The translations under genes and the position numbers were made by a program. Below the pieces are notes generated by a model, which had not been told where the DNA came from, ran no database searches, and worked only from the letters and a program-made list of their open reading frames with translations. A DNA stretch of 64,000 nt from assembly GCF_050624435.1 (NCBI RefSeq), contig NC_134538.1, forward strand, positions 111,922,437 through 111,986,436, given 5' to 3'. Below, piece by piece: positions 45,037-57,729 of the stretch (positions are counted from its first letter, which is position 1; every line of letters starts with the position of its first letter). Origin of the DNA: Tenrec ecaudatus (lineage: Eukaryota > Chordata > Mammalia > Afrosoricida > Tenrecidae).

Positions 45037-45037
45037 A
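44909..45037. repeat. Patterned (CA)n microsatellite with periodic CGTCGTA
   Basis: A CA tract interrupted four times by CGTCGTA, starting at 44926, 44947, 44968 and 44991 (spacings 21, 21, 23), then a pure CA run to 45037. The regular spacing suggests a unit of about 21-23 bp was itself duplicated. Confidence 0.95.
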
Positions 45038-46417
45038 AGTGATGTTTTCCTCTTGAATCTGAGCGAACTCTGAACAGTCTTTTGGTACCGACCACAGAGG
45101 TACTAGCTAGAATGAAAAAATTCAGTGACTTTTTACAAAGTAATTTAAGATACTTGTCAAGATACTTGTTTCTAACTTAAGAAGTAAATAAAGTACTAAG
45201 CAGTTCCAGCATGATTGATTCCTTCGGGAGGTACTAAGGGTCTTCACCGTGCCTTGTAGTCCTACCTCCAGCCTGCCCCTCTGCCTTCAGTGGGCTTCTC
45301 TCCTGTGCATCTCTGGGTCTCCCGGCTCCCTGCCTCAGCATTTCCTTTTCTTCTCAGGACCATTGTCGTTGGGTTTGGCTCTCACCCTAAATTCAGGATG
45401 CTTTCTTACCAAGATCCGTAACTTAATGATGTCAGCAAATATCCTATGTGCACCAGGGTAGCATTCACTGTACTGGGGGTTGGGACTTGGAATATCTGGT
45501 TTTTAGGGGGAACACCAGCCAATCCACTACAGAGAATTAACTTTCAGTTAAACTATTCAGAGTTGAGAAACACAAGCTTCCTACTAGATTATCAATAGCC
45601 ACAAAGATTGTCTTGATACCTGCAGATATCAGTATTGCTAAACTGGTGACAATTATGTTGTTCGGTTTCAGCGACTTAGAGAAAACACAGACTTACTTGT
45701 TTTGGGTTCTAGAACTCAGTAGAGAGCTTTGTTTGTGTGATTTGTTGGTTTATCTCAGGGTTCTTTTTCCTAAACCCCTCCCCCCCACCGACTGTGGGAT
45801 GTGTTGCATGCTTTTTTTTTTTTTTTAATGGTGGCAGAGCAAGGTGTCAAGTTTTGTTGCCACCTTTGAGGCTCATTATGACATACTATACGAATTGATT
45901 TAAAAAATATAGAAAGCGAATGGGAAAGCTTATTCATGGGAGAGATACAAGATTAGAACCCTGTGAAACTGGGGGGCTGAGACCCGTTGGTCATAACTAG
46001 CCAGAATCAGTATAGATCCAACAATTCCATCAGAACCTTTCTCTTACCGATTCTTGCTGATAGTCTTAGTTCAGTTTCATTTCCTTATCAGAGAGACTGT
46101 CTTCTTCTTGGGCCCCTCTGGCCCCTCTACCCAAGCCACCTTCCCCCCTCACTGCTTTTGATCCTGCGAGTGTTGAATGGGCCACACTGGACTCCCTCCA
46201 GCCCCAAGCTGATGGCCAAGAGGCAGGTGTCAGGTGTGCCTGCACCTTCTGTTCTCTTTGAACCTGATTCTGACACCTACTATCTGTCTCAGGGCACTCT
46301 ACTGCTGTGACAGGGCTTCATGGAAATGGCCACATACAACTCCGACAGTGTCCACCATTGTGGGTTTTATTTGGGAAGGGAACAGTGGAGAAATGCTCAG
46401 AGTACAGTTACGCAGTC

Positions 46418-46434
46418 AGCACAGTGTGTTCTCT
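46418..46434. repeat. Target-site duplication, left, of L1 46435-46577
   Basis: AGCACAGTGTGTTCTCT matches AGCACAGTGTATTCTCT at 46578-46594 with one mismatch in 17. Confidence 0.92.
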
Positions 46435-46577
46435 TTCTTTTTTAATCATTTTATTGGGGGCTCATATAACTCATCACATTCCATACATCCATCCATTGTG
46501 TCAAGCACATTTGTACATTTGTTACCCTCACCGTTCTCAAAACATTTGCTCTCCACTTAAGCCCTTGGCATCCGCTA
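46435..46577 (-). mobile_element. L1 3' end, severely 5'-truncated, antisense
   Basis: TTTTTTAATCATTTTATTGG, GCTCATATAACTCATCACAT, CAAGCACATTTGTACATTTG and TTGCTCTCCACTTAAGCCCT, bounded by a 17-bp target duplication. Confidence 0.92.
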
Positions 46578-48319
46578 AGCACAGTGTATTCTCTACCATG
46601 CTCATGAACAAGCTTTTCTCTGGCTCTCTCTCAGCACTTGGCCTGGACTCATTGCTGCTGAAGGATGTTACAGGGCTCCTTTAGGGCTGCCACTATATGC
46701 CTGAAGGTCATGTCACCTTGCCATATGCCTCAGCCAGAAGGCACTCAACTCCAGCTCTGTGGGTCAGCAAGCCAAGCTCCCCAATTAAGTGCCCAACGGC
46801 ACCTTCACACGCCAGCTTCCTGCCTAAAAGCAGCCAGCTCTGCTTTCTGCGTGGCCAAGGGGCCACTGCTCTGCCCCTCCTGCTGCCGTTGCTGCTCTTC
46901 TTTCTCTCCTCAGGTGACAGAGCTGTCTCCTGGGTCAAGGAGGTTCACTGGGTGGGGATTTGGGGGTCTCAATGTGTACCCCCTTCCTGGCTCTTCTCAC
47001 AGCTTGTAGTGAGATCCTCCCCCTCCTCTTACCTTCTGATGTGGCTCGTTTTATACATTACAGGATGACAGTTATAATTAATCATGGTAGCCATCACTGA
47101 AGTTAAAATATATAATCAAATCAGTATCTTCCCCTCCTTCTTACTCAGACTCATTTAGCAAAGGCCATTTGGTGAGACCATGGCTAGAGGATTCAGTGCA
47201 GGGCTGGCCAACGTTTCAGAAGTGACTGATGGATCCTGCTGGAATCTGAGCCCATCCTAGAGGGATCATTTCATCACACTGAGGCTGAGCTGCCTCATTC
47301 ACCTGCTCCTTGGGGCAGACAGACCATACACTAATCAATCCTTTCAAGGACAATGAGTCTCTTTCTAAAGAGAAAAAACCATTGTCCGTTACCTCCACAA
47401 ATAGGGGTTCCAAAATGCTGGGGATTTTCTAATAGTTTTAACACACCGTTTTTAACATGATGTGATGGTTGAGAGCACTTGCTAGGGTTTTTTAGTATCA
47501 GATCACTTGATGGCAAATACTTGCTGAGCCGACTCCTTCTGTCACAATACTCTCGTAGATGGTCCAGTCCTGTAGTAGGGACTGGCTCTCCATCATTAGA
47601 AATTGAAAACAAAGACCACTGGAGTCTCTGGTGTATAGAGGGCAGTGAAGCAGCTGTTGAATGAGTTAATGAATGAGATAATTAGTTAGAGAACGAATGA
47701 ATACCACACATGGAATATGTTCTGTACAGACACAGGGCTTGAAGACTTAAACGTTTGAAGTCTTAGAGCAGACGCAATCAATCTTTCTCTATTATTCCAC
47801 AAGGTAAAATGTGGACGAAAGGCAAACTTAGAGAAGGTGAATTCCAGCGAGGCTGAGTCCTAGAAAATGAGATTTTATTAATAGGGCACTTCCCCCAGGC
47901 TAGGGGGCTTCCTGGAAGGGAAGACTTTCAAAAGGGCTCCGTCTTAAGAGGAAATATTAGACGGTGCCACTTCTTCATCTGAGAGTTGAGGAAGTCCATG
48001 GTGAGCCTGGCGCGCTTACTAGTGCTTTGGTATCAGACTGCATTCACTTGCTTTGCCCGGAAGACGTTCCAGCGGTGCTCAGAGGCTGTAACGCAGGGTT
48101 TCTGAATTACGTCGCAGAGTGAGACGCAAGGGCGGATGGGAATAAGGAAAGGAGCATGGGTTTAGCTCTGCCTTTATTCCTACATAGTTGAGTATGAATG
48201 CTTAAAGGTAAGATGGGCTTACATTTCTTTGATCCCACAATGGGAAGAGACCATGGTATTTCTTAGCAACCAGGGGTTTCTAAATTTGTGTAAAATTAAA
48301 AATTCCCTAAAGTATTTTA

Positions 48320-48450
48320 AAAAAATGGTTTTTAGTCATCTTTATTGAGACATAATTCTCATACCATACAATCCACCCAATTAAGATAGGAGATTCTTTT
48401 TTTTACAAGATATTCACAAGGTTATGCAGTCAGACCACCATTTAATTTCA
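48320..48450 (-). repeat. Ancient L1 3' end, antisense
   Basis: TCATCTTTATTGAGACATAA and TTCTCATACCATACAATCCA follow the reversed 3' end of old mammalian L1s. Confidence 0.6.
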
Positions 48451-51280
48451 GGATCTTTTCCTGCCTAATTTTCTGGGTAGAACCTCTAGCACCATGTTGA
48501 TTTCCATAGTGTCGCCAACAGAAAAGGAAAATGCCTGGGCCCCTAGGCTTTGGAAAGGGTAGAAGCAGGCATCCACATGGGAAAAATGCAAGCAGCACAG
48601 TGTTCACTGAGAAGGGATCCAAGTGGATGCTGATACAGTGGGTGAGTTGCGAATGTACTTAGCCCAGGCATGGGTGTTGAATAGGACTTTGAGGAGTGAG
48701 GGGTGTCCCGCATGATTTAGCAAAATGACATAATTCAGGAAGAGACAAATGATGAGTGCTCAGTGACAGGAGTAAGGAGGCACCCAGTAGCCTGCCTGTC
48801 ATGAAAAACATGGCAGTTGGGTTGGAGTGGCGGCTGAGAGACCCTTTTCTAGCACATTTAATTCCATTTGGATGGCATTAGTCAGCCTACAGAGCCATGG
48901 CGCGTCTGGGCAGGGACATTTGAAGGAGTAAAGCCTGCAGACACATCCATTTAAAGAAGGTATTGAAACGCTTGGTCCTCCCTGTTTAGAATTTGTTTTG
49001 ATATAAGAAACTGCTTCCAATTGATAGCACCACCATTTTAAGATGAATGTTATTACTTAATGTAAATATAAATTGACAATATAACTTCTGCCATCCTAAT
49101 GATAATCTGGTTAGTTTTAGTCTATTAGGGGTTTGGTTTCATAAAACATTTCATAATTTTAGCTCAAGTTGCCAAGGGGAAAATTGGTAGTTGGTTTTTC
49201 ATCAGCACTGGGAGCCATCTGGCACTTACGATCATTAATATTAAATACTCCCATCCCTTCATCAGCCAGACTTGCAGGCACCTGTTCCCATTAAAAAGAG
49301 TGGGGGAGAATCAATCTGTCCTGTGGAATAAAAAGGAAATTTTTACTCTCGAGCATTTGAAATTTAAATGGGAAACTCTCTGAAAAGTTTCAAAGTGGTT
49401 GACATTTTCTGAGTTCTCGGATATTTCATTTACTTGGGTTGTAAGTTGTCTGGATAACTGACTCAAAGGCATTCGCTTAGTTTAGTTTTTACCCTCACCA
49501 ACCTGGCTCCCTTTCCCATTTCCGAGCAGCGTGTGCTTGGGGGGCAAGTTGTTTCCTAGTTCTAATCAGGAGGGATTCCATTCATGAACATGACGATAGT
49601 CTTACCCCCTCCCAGAGTGCTTCAGGGTAGATGACATGATGAGCCCCTGGTGCAGTGACAGCCCAGCCAGGTCCCCATGTGGGAATCAGTTATTCCCATC
49701 AACATAGTAGCTCACAGGTAATTCGAAGTAAAAAACAGTCAGCAAACCGTGACTTGTTTTGAGTTTGAGATAACTCCCCTTCCAAACAATGTTCCCTTTG
49801 CTTAGATTATCTGACTTTTATTTGCTTTCCGTAGGGCCGCTGAGAGCCCTTTATGGACACAGGATCTAATTTATTTGTTCAGCTACTTAGGAAGTCCCAG
49901 CAGGGGTGGCCATTAGTTTACAAGAGGCAAAAGGGTGAAGTCGCTAGTTAACGGAACCACCATGAAGTAGGTTGTAAATTGAATGTGCAAGAGTGTTTTA
50001 AAAAGGAAAAACATGTTATTTACAATTCTGTTGAGACATCTACCTTTTAAACCATCTCCTTAAGTATCCTTCTGTAGATAAGGTGAATTTTTCTTCCAGA
50101 AGAGAATACTTGAGAATAAAATTGAGTGTCCTGAAGGGGTTACTGTGCATGGCTTTCTCTGAACTGAACATCACTATCGGGAAGAGCCTGGAATGGTGGG
50201 CCTCTAGTTTCATGTTTGGATCCATTGCGTGAGAGGTTGCTTTTAAGGGGAACGACTATTCTCAGATGATTATATTTCTAATGAAAAGACATTCCAGTCC
50301 TTTGGAAACTGTGTTCATTTAGAAAAGAGTGGATTTCCTCTGTATGCAGAATGTGCCCCCCCCAGCCCCTCTGTTTATGTGTATTTTTGCTAAGCACATT
50401 CGTTTTGCTTCAATGGAGGCACACTGAGTATTTCTGGCTGCCATGTTTCAGCAGAGGGTGGCGTGGTGAGGGAGTCGTGTGCTCTGGCAGTGGGACACCC
50501 TCCCTGGTCTTCCGCGGTGCTGTGTGCATGTGTGAGACCAAAGGGCAGGATGTGCAAGTGTTCACCACCCTCCCACAGCGGCCGGCTTCACCCTAAAGCC
50601 TGCCGCACACCCGGCACGGTCTAGGAGCCGCGGAAGAAAACCCTCCAGCGAGAGCCCTGCCCGTTGCATGTCAGTTTATTGAGAGAGAAATAAAACACCG
50701 AGCGCAATGACAAATACTTACAAAATGCTGTTGTGCTTTGTTGCTTTGCGACCCAGGAGCACGGAGCAGAACTAGCTTCCCGGGTTCCTGGGCTGTGAGC
50801 ATACAGCCATCGGGTCTCTTCTCCCTGCGGCCTCTCTGGATGGGGCAGCGGAGCCGTGAAGGCCGGGGTCACACACAACAGGAGCCCCAGGCGAAGCTTG
50901 CTAACAAACGCTCTTGTTTCTTTGTTTGTGGCCATGCTCTATGTGCTGTGGTGGGGGAGGAGAACGGACCCGCCAAGGCCCCCCCGCAAGGAGCCCCTTG
51001 TGGGAGTTATGACTCGGAGGATGATAAGGAGCGTGGTTGGTATGAGGTCAGGTCGTTTGTAGTGCAGGGTAAACGAAAAACTGGGAGGAAGGATGACAGA
51101 CCTCTCCATGCTCTCTCGTTTTTTGTTTCTTATTTTGCCAATGATATTGCAGATGCTCTAGCTGGCCCTTCCCTTCTGTCGGTTATTTAGATTTTTCATG
51201 GATGTCCGTTTAGCATTTTCATTATTGGAACTTTAAAGCAAGATACAGCATATTTTGTGATTGGCTTGTTCTTTTTGCAG

Positions 51281-51461
51281 ACACAGATAATGTACAAGTG
51301 GATAGAGCCCAAAATCTGCCGGGACGACCTCACAGATGCTATTAGGTTGCCCCCTTCTGGAGAGAAGAGGGATTGTCCACCTTGCAATCCTGGATTTTAC
51401 AACAATGGATCATCTTCTTGCCATCCCTGCCCTCCTGGAATGTATTCAGATGGAACAAAGG
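51281..51461 (+). CDS. ELAPOR2: ELAPOR2 internal exon H (cysteine-rich module)
   Basis: The 181 bp exon gives TQIMYKWIEPKICRDDLTDA, then IRLPPSGEKRDCPPCNPGF, YNNGSSSCHPCPPGMYSDGT and K plus G. Five cysteines in two CPPC/CHPC pairs and an NGS sequon. Acceptor TTCTTTTTGCAG, donor GTAGGA. The G joins AG of exon I to give Glu. Confidence 0.97.
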
Positions 51462-52933
51462 GTAGGAAGTCAACTGATGCAGAAATTGGACCTTGAGCAA
51501 AATAATATTGGTGGAATACACAGGCCCTTCCCTAACTTACTGTTACAGAGGGATTTATAAAATATACAGCTTCTTATAGAGATTGAAGACAATTTGGGGA
51601 AAGATTAAGTGTACGTGAGAGACTGCAGCGGCTTAAATAACATGTCGTAACTATAGTGAAAATGCCTCTTAATGGGGTGCACTTTAACCTTTGGAGACTG
51701 ATAAGAAAATTGTGACATTACTATTAAACGCTTCTGTTCCTGGGTGTGTAAAAGTACATGTGTATCTCTAAGTATAAAAAAGCTGGAGCCCTGGTGGCCC
51801 AGCGGTTAAACACGGCTGCTAACTGAAATATTGGCGGTTTAAAACCCATCAGGTTTCTTCCACGGAAGAAAGATGTGGCAGTCTGCTTCTGCACAGACTG
51901 ACAGCCTGGGAACCCTGTGCAGCAGCTCTACCTTGTCCTAGAGGGTAACCTCAAGGAGACACCGACTGGATGGTAGTGAATTTGGTTCATAAGAAAAGTT
52001 ATTCCCCCTATGCCCGTGTGCAAGTGGGCTCACAGTTTATGCTGTGGTAATGGCGAGAACTGTTCAGTTTTGTTTGAAAGTGTGCAGTTAGGAAACTTTT
52101 AGTACTTACCAAATACTAACTCAGACAGTAGTTGCAGACTTTGTTGTAATTATTATCGACATTTTCATGGTAGGTGTCTGTAATTGGAGTGGGACTGCAT
52201 GCTTAGTATCGAGAGTCTTTGGGGTTTAGCCCAAATAGGACTCTGGGGTCCATTTGAGTTTGAGCCCAAGTTCTATTTGCTACTAATAGCGTCCCATATC
52301 CTCTCCCAAACCCCTTGTCTAGATGCTTGAGGCAAAAGGTTTGGGCTAAATTTGCAAGTTCTTGGAAAAGAGCCTTCCAATTAAATGTTGCATATGTTGG
52401 TTCATAAGAAGTTGAGTTAACTTCTAGAACCCCTCCATTTCTGGAGCCGTTTCTCAACATAGTCGATGTTTGGACTTCACGAAACCAGTCCATAACTGAG
52501 TGGCATTATATGAAGTTTAATAACCAGTGAGGAGAGTGAAATATTTTCTTATTTGTAAGGTAGAAAGAACTAGTTTCTAAAATTATCTGTGAGAACTTGA
52601 ACTTCTTTCCGATTTGCTATTCTTGTGCAGGGGAATTCAGGATTAGCAGAATCTTCCAGAAATTAAAGGAAATATTTATTTTGCAAGAATCTGTATCTTT
52701 TCTCTAGCCAGCCCCCACCCCATTGGTCAATGATATGTGTGCACCAGAACTAGGATTTTTTTCTTTCCAGACGGCTTTTGAAAAAGTTACTGATTTCTAA
52801 AGGGATTGCTGTCCTAATAGTTCTCCTTCTCAAGACCCTCTCTGCTAATTGGAAAAGTTTATCAGTGCCTGGCACAGACAGAAGCTGTCCAGATGTAGTT
52901 CACTTGTAATTGTTTGCCTGCTTCTCTCTGTAG
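51462..52933 (+). other. ELAPOR2: ELAPOR2 intron H-I (1,472 bp)
   Basis: AfroSINE 51785-51988. The rest is unassigned. Confidence 0.6.
51785..51988 (+). mobile_element. AfroSINE (subtype 2)
   Basis: TGGAGCCCTGGTGGCCCAGC, GGTTAAACACGGCTGCTAAC, GATGTGGCAGTCTGCTTCTG and ACACCGACTGGATGGTAGTG. Near-complete, head intact. Confidence 0.9.
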
Positions 52934-53062
52934 AGTGCAGATCGTGTCCAGCAGGAACAGAGCCTGCGCTTGGATTTGAATATAAATGGTGGAATGTCCT
53001 TCCTGGCAACATGAAAACTTCCTGCTTTAATGTTGGAAACTCAAAGTGTGACGGGATGAACG
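52934..53062 (+). CDS. ELAPOR2: ELAPOR2 internal exon I
   Basis: The 129 bp exon begins ECRSCPAGTEPALGFEYKWW, then NVLPGNMKTSCFNVGNSKCD and GMN plus G. Four cysteines; the CPAGTEPALGFEYKWWN block is highly conserved in both ELAPOR paralogues. Acceptor TCTCTCTGTAG, donor GTGAGT. Confidence 0.97.
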
Positions 53063-54801
53063 GTGAGTTCAGAATTGATCTGCTTGGTGCTTTTTGGCAA
53101 CAGAGATGATTCCTCTCGGATTTCTAAAAGCCAGCGCTTTGAATTGGCTCTTCCTGGTTCAGCTCTGGCTGATGAAGCAACACTGGAATGGATCCAAGTC
53201 CGTAAAATGTGAGTAAACTGGAGTGATCATAAGAATGGGAAAAATTATGAGCTTACCCCGTGCTAAAAACGCAATCTCCCACTTAGAAAACAAGGGTAGC
53301 ATGCACACTGCATTAGAACCAAATCTCTGGACCAGCAGAGTCAGAAGCAGCAGAGTCCCTAGAGACCGACAGTGCTGCTTCCAGGTGGGTGGCACTCCCA
53401 GTCCTGGCCGTCATCCAGTCTCCTGTCTCAGGCTCCCGAAGGAGCTTGTCAGGCCTCTTCGGAGCCTCTCATACCACAACTTCAACCTGGACTTCCCCTA
53501 GCTGGCGACTGTTCACATCCACCTACATTTTACAAATGTGGGTCTGTTGTGATTTTGCTGTGTCAGCCATGACTGAACCAGTTTGAAGCCTGCTCCAAAC
53601 ACACTGCATACAGTGGCATGGACACTTTGCTTCTATCATTTGCTTGCTCTCCTGCTGTCAAGCCCTCACATAAACATAGGACATCTGGTATCATCGCCAG
53701 ATGGCTTTCTGTTATGAATATATACTACTAAATTTGCCATTTTGTCTGAGTCAGTTTGAAGTAAATATTGAAGACTAGCCTGTCATGCCAAGAGAGGTCA
53801 TGAAATCTATATCCTTTGCTATGTAAAGAGGTAGTCTGCCAGCATTTTTGCCTAAATTTGTTTCGCATGGCTCAGCACTGAGCCGATGTGAGGGGTTAAA
53901 GAACCTCAAACTCTCTTTGCCTATGAAGTTTATGTTTGCAAATATAAATGACATAAATGCTAATTTATGCAATTCAAAATATGTATGAATTCTACTTTCT
54001 GAAACTTTGAAAATATAGCAGAGCCGTATTTGATGTAGGGTATTGCTGAACTTTATTCATTTTTGTATTTCCAGTACTTATTTGTTGGTTGCATGACGAT
54101 GGTATCTGTGTGTGCATTGTAACACTTGACAAGATGCATCCGTTCACTTTATGAGCCCGCGAGCATGCTTCATTTTCCCTCTGCGATACAGCGTAGTTCT
54201 GAGACACAGCTTCACTGCAGGTCTTTTAGCTTGTTGCCAGTCCTGAGTAAGCGAGCTAGAGATACCCGACTGATGTGCACACATGAGAATAGAAATGGAC
54301 GAACATTAATTGTCCTTGAATAATGGTCAGTGAACATGGACCTGAAAGGCGAGAAGACAGAGCCTTGATTTATATGAAAGATGATGGAATACCCCTCTTT
54401 CTGGACCCATAACTAATCATACTTCTAAGAAATTATCCAAAGGGAGAATTAAAAAAATATGGTAGTTTTTACCTGACCATTAGGCTTTTCCGTATATTTT
54501 TCTTTAAAATCTCATTGCTAAAATTATTTTCTTAGGGAAAAACTGACATATGAAAGAGCTTTATTACCCATACTTTAATTGTGATGTTATTTAGTCAAAA
54601 CAAAACCAACTTAAATGGTTAAAATAGAAGCGCGGTCAGCATGCGGCAAACCCTGCCGTCAGAGTGACTTAGGAAATTTGTACATATCCACATAATGAAA
54701 TGTGAACACAGTCACGAGCGTGCTGCTGAAGTATTTATAAAGAAAACACGGGTATGCCATTGCAGTTTATAAAACCATCCTACGGCATGTACTCTACGGG
54801 C

Positions 54802-54945
54802 ACCCCCAAAGCTAATTGCTGTCGAGTCAACTCCAACTCGCAGTGGTGCCACAGGACAGCGTCGCACTGCCCTGAGGGTTCCCAAGGCGGTGGGCTTCAC
54901 CGTGGCAGACCATCATGCGGTCTTTGTTGTAGCCCAACCGCTTAC
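54802..54945 (-). mobile_element. AfroSINE, antisense
   Basis: TTGCTGTCGAGTCAACTCCA, AGTGGTGCCACAGGACAGCG and CCAACCGCTTACGTCACCTT, the reversed SINE ending. Confidence 0.75.
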
Positions 54946-55269
54946 GTCACCTTAATAAATGAGTGTCATTGAAGGTTTAATCCTCATAGTTTGTGTCAAG
55001 AGTGTCCAGTCACTTGAGTTTGTAATATGTATAAATCAACAGTCCATGTACGTTAGTCTAAAAAGCTGCCCTACGATGATGTACTTTCATTTTCTAAGCA
55101 GCAGTTAAAATTCTATACTATTGGCTACATTAATGGTACGAGCAACGGAATTTCCATATGCCTCATGGGGATGCTTTATAATATTTCTCAATAAAATTAT
55201 ACATTTTTTCTAAAACGGACTAGGCATATGCATAATATAGGCAGGGGTGGATTTTGAGAGGGCATAATT

Positions 55270-55865
55270 GCTGTCCCCGATCTCAGGACAGTTCATTGTG
55301 ATGAGGTGTCCCTATTCAGTACTTGGCTTCATGAAGAGGTGAGGTTCCTGACGATGAGGATGCTACAGCAAAGTGTGATGAAGAAACTACTTGGTGCTTG
55401 GCTCTCAGGAAGAGTAGCATCTAGGGTCTCAAAACAAGCGATACCGTGTCAGTTCAGTCCATATGGAAGAAGCACACCAGCCCGTGTGATCCAAAGACTG
55501 TAAATAAAAATATCCAAGACCAGAGGAGGAAATGGTATTAGAGTTTACATTCTGAGCACTCAATTTGCAGAAGGGTATGGATGACAGCAAAAGCCCCACC
55601 TCCATATGCAGGATCCCCCATGGACTCCCGAGTCGACCAGGAATGTGTGTCGCCTGCTGTCTGACCCAGAACACTGGACAGTGGACTAATGCTGATGCAG
55701 TGAGGTTAAAACTTAACCCCTTAACATGTGTCCTCCCTTTCAGCCCATTTGAAGGTTGTTGTAGTTTGTATTCTTTTCTGCTGACTTTTGGGTTGAGAGT
55801 TTTCTGTATCCTAGTTTATAATTGTTGCTGGGGTTTGTGGTTTTTTTTTTAATTTTTAAAAAAGG
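55270..55865 (+). mobile_element. Probable older L1 3' UTR
   Basis: GTGCTTGGCTCTCAGGAAGA and CATATGGAAGAAGCACACCA, then CAGCCCGTGTGATCC, resemble the young L1 3' UTR module. The rest does not align, and the segment ends with a poly-T/TTTTTAAAAAAG stretch. Tentative. Confidence 0.4.
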
Positions 55866-55926
55866 ACTTTTTCCCATGAACGTTTTGAAGTTCCTTTGTG
55901 CATAAGGTCTAAGAATAGAAGGAGAC

Positions 55927-57729
55927 AGTGAGGACGATGTTCCTGATGAGAGCAGCTAGTCCACAGACAGGACCACATGGCTGGACCCACTATGACACAT
56001 GAAGTCCCTCACTGACCCAGAGCCCTACAGGGGACAGCACCGGAGACACAGTGTGGGAATTGCGCCCGATCTGATCCTGCCACACCGAGGCAAACCACTA
56101 AGGGGTGCAACAAAATAGCAAGGGAACACAGCAAGGTCCCCAGGGAATGCTGAAGGTGGACTTTGGGGCCAGGGAGTGGTGCCCCATCAGACTCAACTGG
56201 AAAACACTCCTAAAGGCCAACAAATAGTCCTTGAACTGACTGCAAGCTTTTTTTCCCTTGTATTTTTTTTCCTTTGGTTTGCTGTTGTTGTTTTGTTGTA
56301 TATTGTTGCCTGGTTTTGCTTTGTCATGTTTTTGTGCATGTTATTATCTCCATAAGTCTGTCTAAATAAGATAGGCTGGGTGGACAATCTGGAGGAGAAA
56401 ACAATGGGACCGACAGTTCCGGGGGTACATGGGAGAGGGAGAGGTGGGGGAACAGGCAGTGGTGTTAACAAACCCTGGGAAAAGGGAACAACAAGTGATT
56501 CACATTGGTGATGAGGAGGGTGTAGGAGGCCCAGTAGGGCGTGATCAAGGGTAATGTAACCAAAAGGAATTACTGAAACCCAAATGAAGACTGAGCATGA
56601 TAGTGGGACAAGAAGAAAGTCAAAAGAAATAGAGGAATGAGCTAGGAGGCAATGGGTATTTATAGAGGTCTAAATTAAGGCATGTACATATACAAATATA
56701 TTTATATATGAGGATGGGGAAATAGATCTATGTGCAAATATTTATAGGTTTAGTATTAAGGTAATAAATAGAAGGACATTGGGCCTCCACTCAAGTACCC
56801 CCTCAATGCAAGAACACTTTCTTCTATTAAATTGGCATTCTATGATGCTCACCTTCCCGACACATCCGCTGAAGAAAAAGCGGGTGAATAAGCATATGTG
56901 GTGAAGAAAGCTGATGGTACCCGGCTATCAAAAGATATAGTGTCTGGGGTCTTAAAAGCTTGAAGGTAAACAAGCAGCCATTTAGCTCAGAATCAACAAA
57001 GCCCACATGGAGGAAGCACCTCAGCCTGTGTGACCACGAGGTGTTGAAGGGATCAGGTATCAGGCATCATCAGAACAAAAAGTCTTATCATAATGAATGA
57101 GGAGGGAGTGCGGGGTGAAGACCCAAAGCCCATTTGGAGGCAACTAGACACCCCCTTACAGAAGAGTCTCGGGGAGGAGAGGAGCCAGTCAGGTGCGATG
57201 TAGCAATGATGAAACATACAACTTTCCTCTAGTTCCTAAATGCTTCCTCCTCCAGTACTATCATGATCCTAATATTTCCTTGCGGGTCTGGCTGGACCGG
57301 AGGATGTACACTGGGGAAGATAGGAACTGGAAGCACGGAGACTCCAGGTCGGATGATCCCTTCAGGACCAGTGGTGTGAGCAACGATACTGGAAGCGTAG
57401 AGGGAGGGTGGGTTGGAAAGGGAGAACCGATTACAAGGATCTACATGTGACCTCCTCCCTGGGGAACACACAACAGAAAAGTGGGTGAAGAGAGACGTCG
57501 AACAGAGCGAGATATGACAATATAATAATTTATTAAATTATCAAAGGTTCGTGAGGGAGGGGGCAGCAGGGAAGGAGGGGAAAAATGAGGAGCTGATGCC
57601 AGGGGCTTAGGTGGAGAGCAAATGTTTTGAGAAGGATGAGGACAATGAATGTACAGATGTGCTTTACACAACTGATGTATGTATGGACTGTGATAAGAGT
57701 TGTATGAGCCCCTAATAAAATGATTTAAA
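55927..57729 (+). mobile_element. L1 3' UTR, 5'-truncated, sense
   Basis: GTGAGGACGATGTTCCTGAT is the reverse complement of 28640-28660. CAATCTGGAGGAGAAAACAA, AGTAGGGCGTGATCAAGGGT and GATGATCCCTTCAGGACCAG are shared with 31160-32400, and it ends CTAATAAAATGATTTAAAAA. The 5' and 3' flanks, AAGAATAGAAGGAGACA (55911) and AAGAATAGGAGACATA (57730), suggest a target duplication with a small indel. Contains one copy of the ~245 bp module. Confidence 0.88.

Larger units (their letters stand above)
42864..51280 (+). other. ELAPOR2: ELAPOR2 intron G-H (8,417 bp), unassigned stretches
   Basis: MIR at 43010, CA microsatellite at 44909, L1 tails at 46435 and 48320. 43201-44908, 45038-46417, 46595-48319 and 48451-51280 show no repeat I can name with confidence. 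44200-44560 resembles 10940-11130 in part, and 45240-45540 resembles an old mammalian repeat of unclear class. Confidence 0.55.

Noticed and set aside
44909-45037. CRISPR-like array because of evenly spaced CGTCGTA
   Set aside because: The spacers are all CA repeats, and the host is a mammal; it is a microsatellite.
45240-45540. Additional exon (open frame, splice-like TTCTTCTCAGGA at 45350)
   Set aside because: The translation has no ELAPOR similarity, and exons G and H already join without missing codons.
50738-51190. 150-codon open frame directly before exon H
   Set aside because: Not in frame with exon H, no homology, and it is separated from the exon by a normal acceptor tract.
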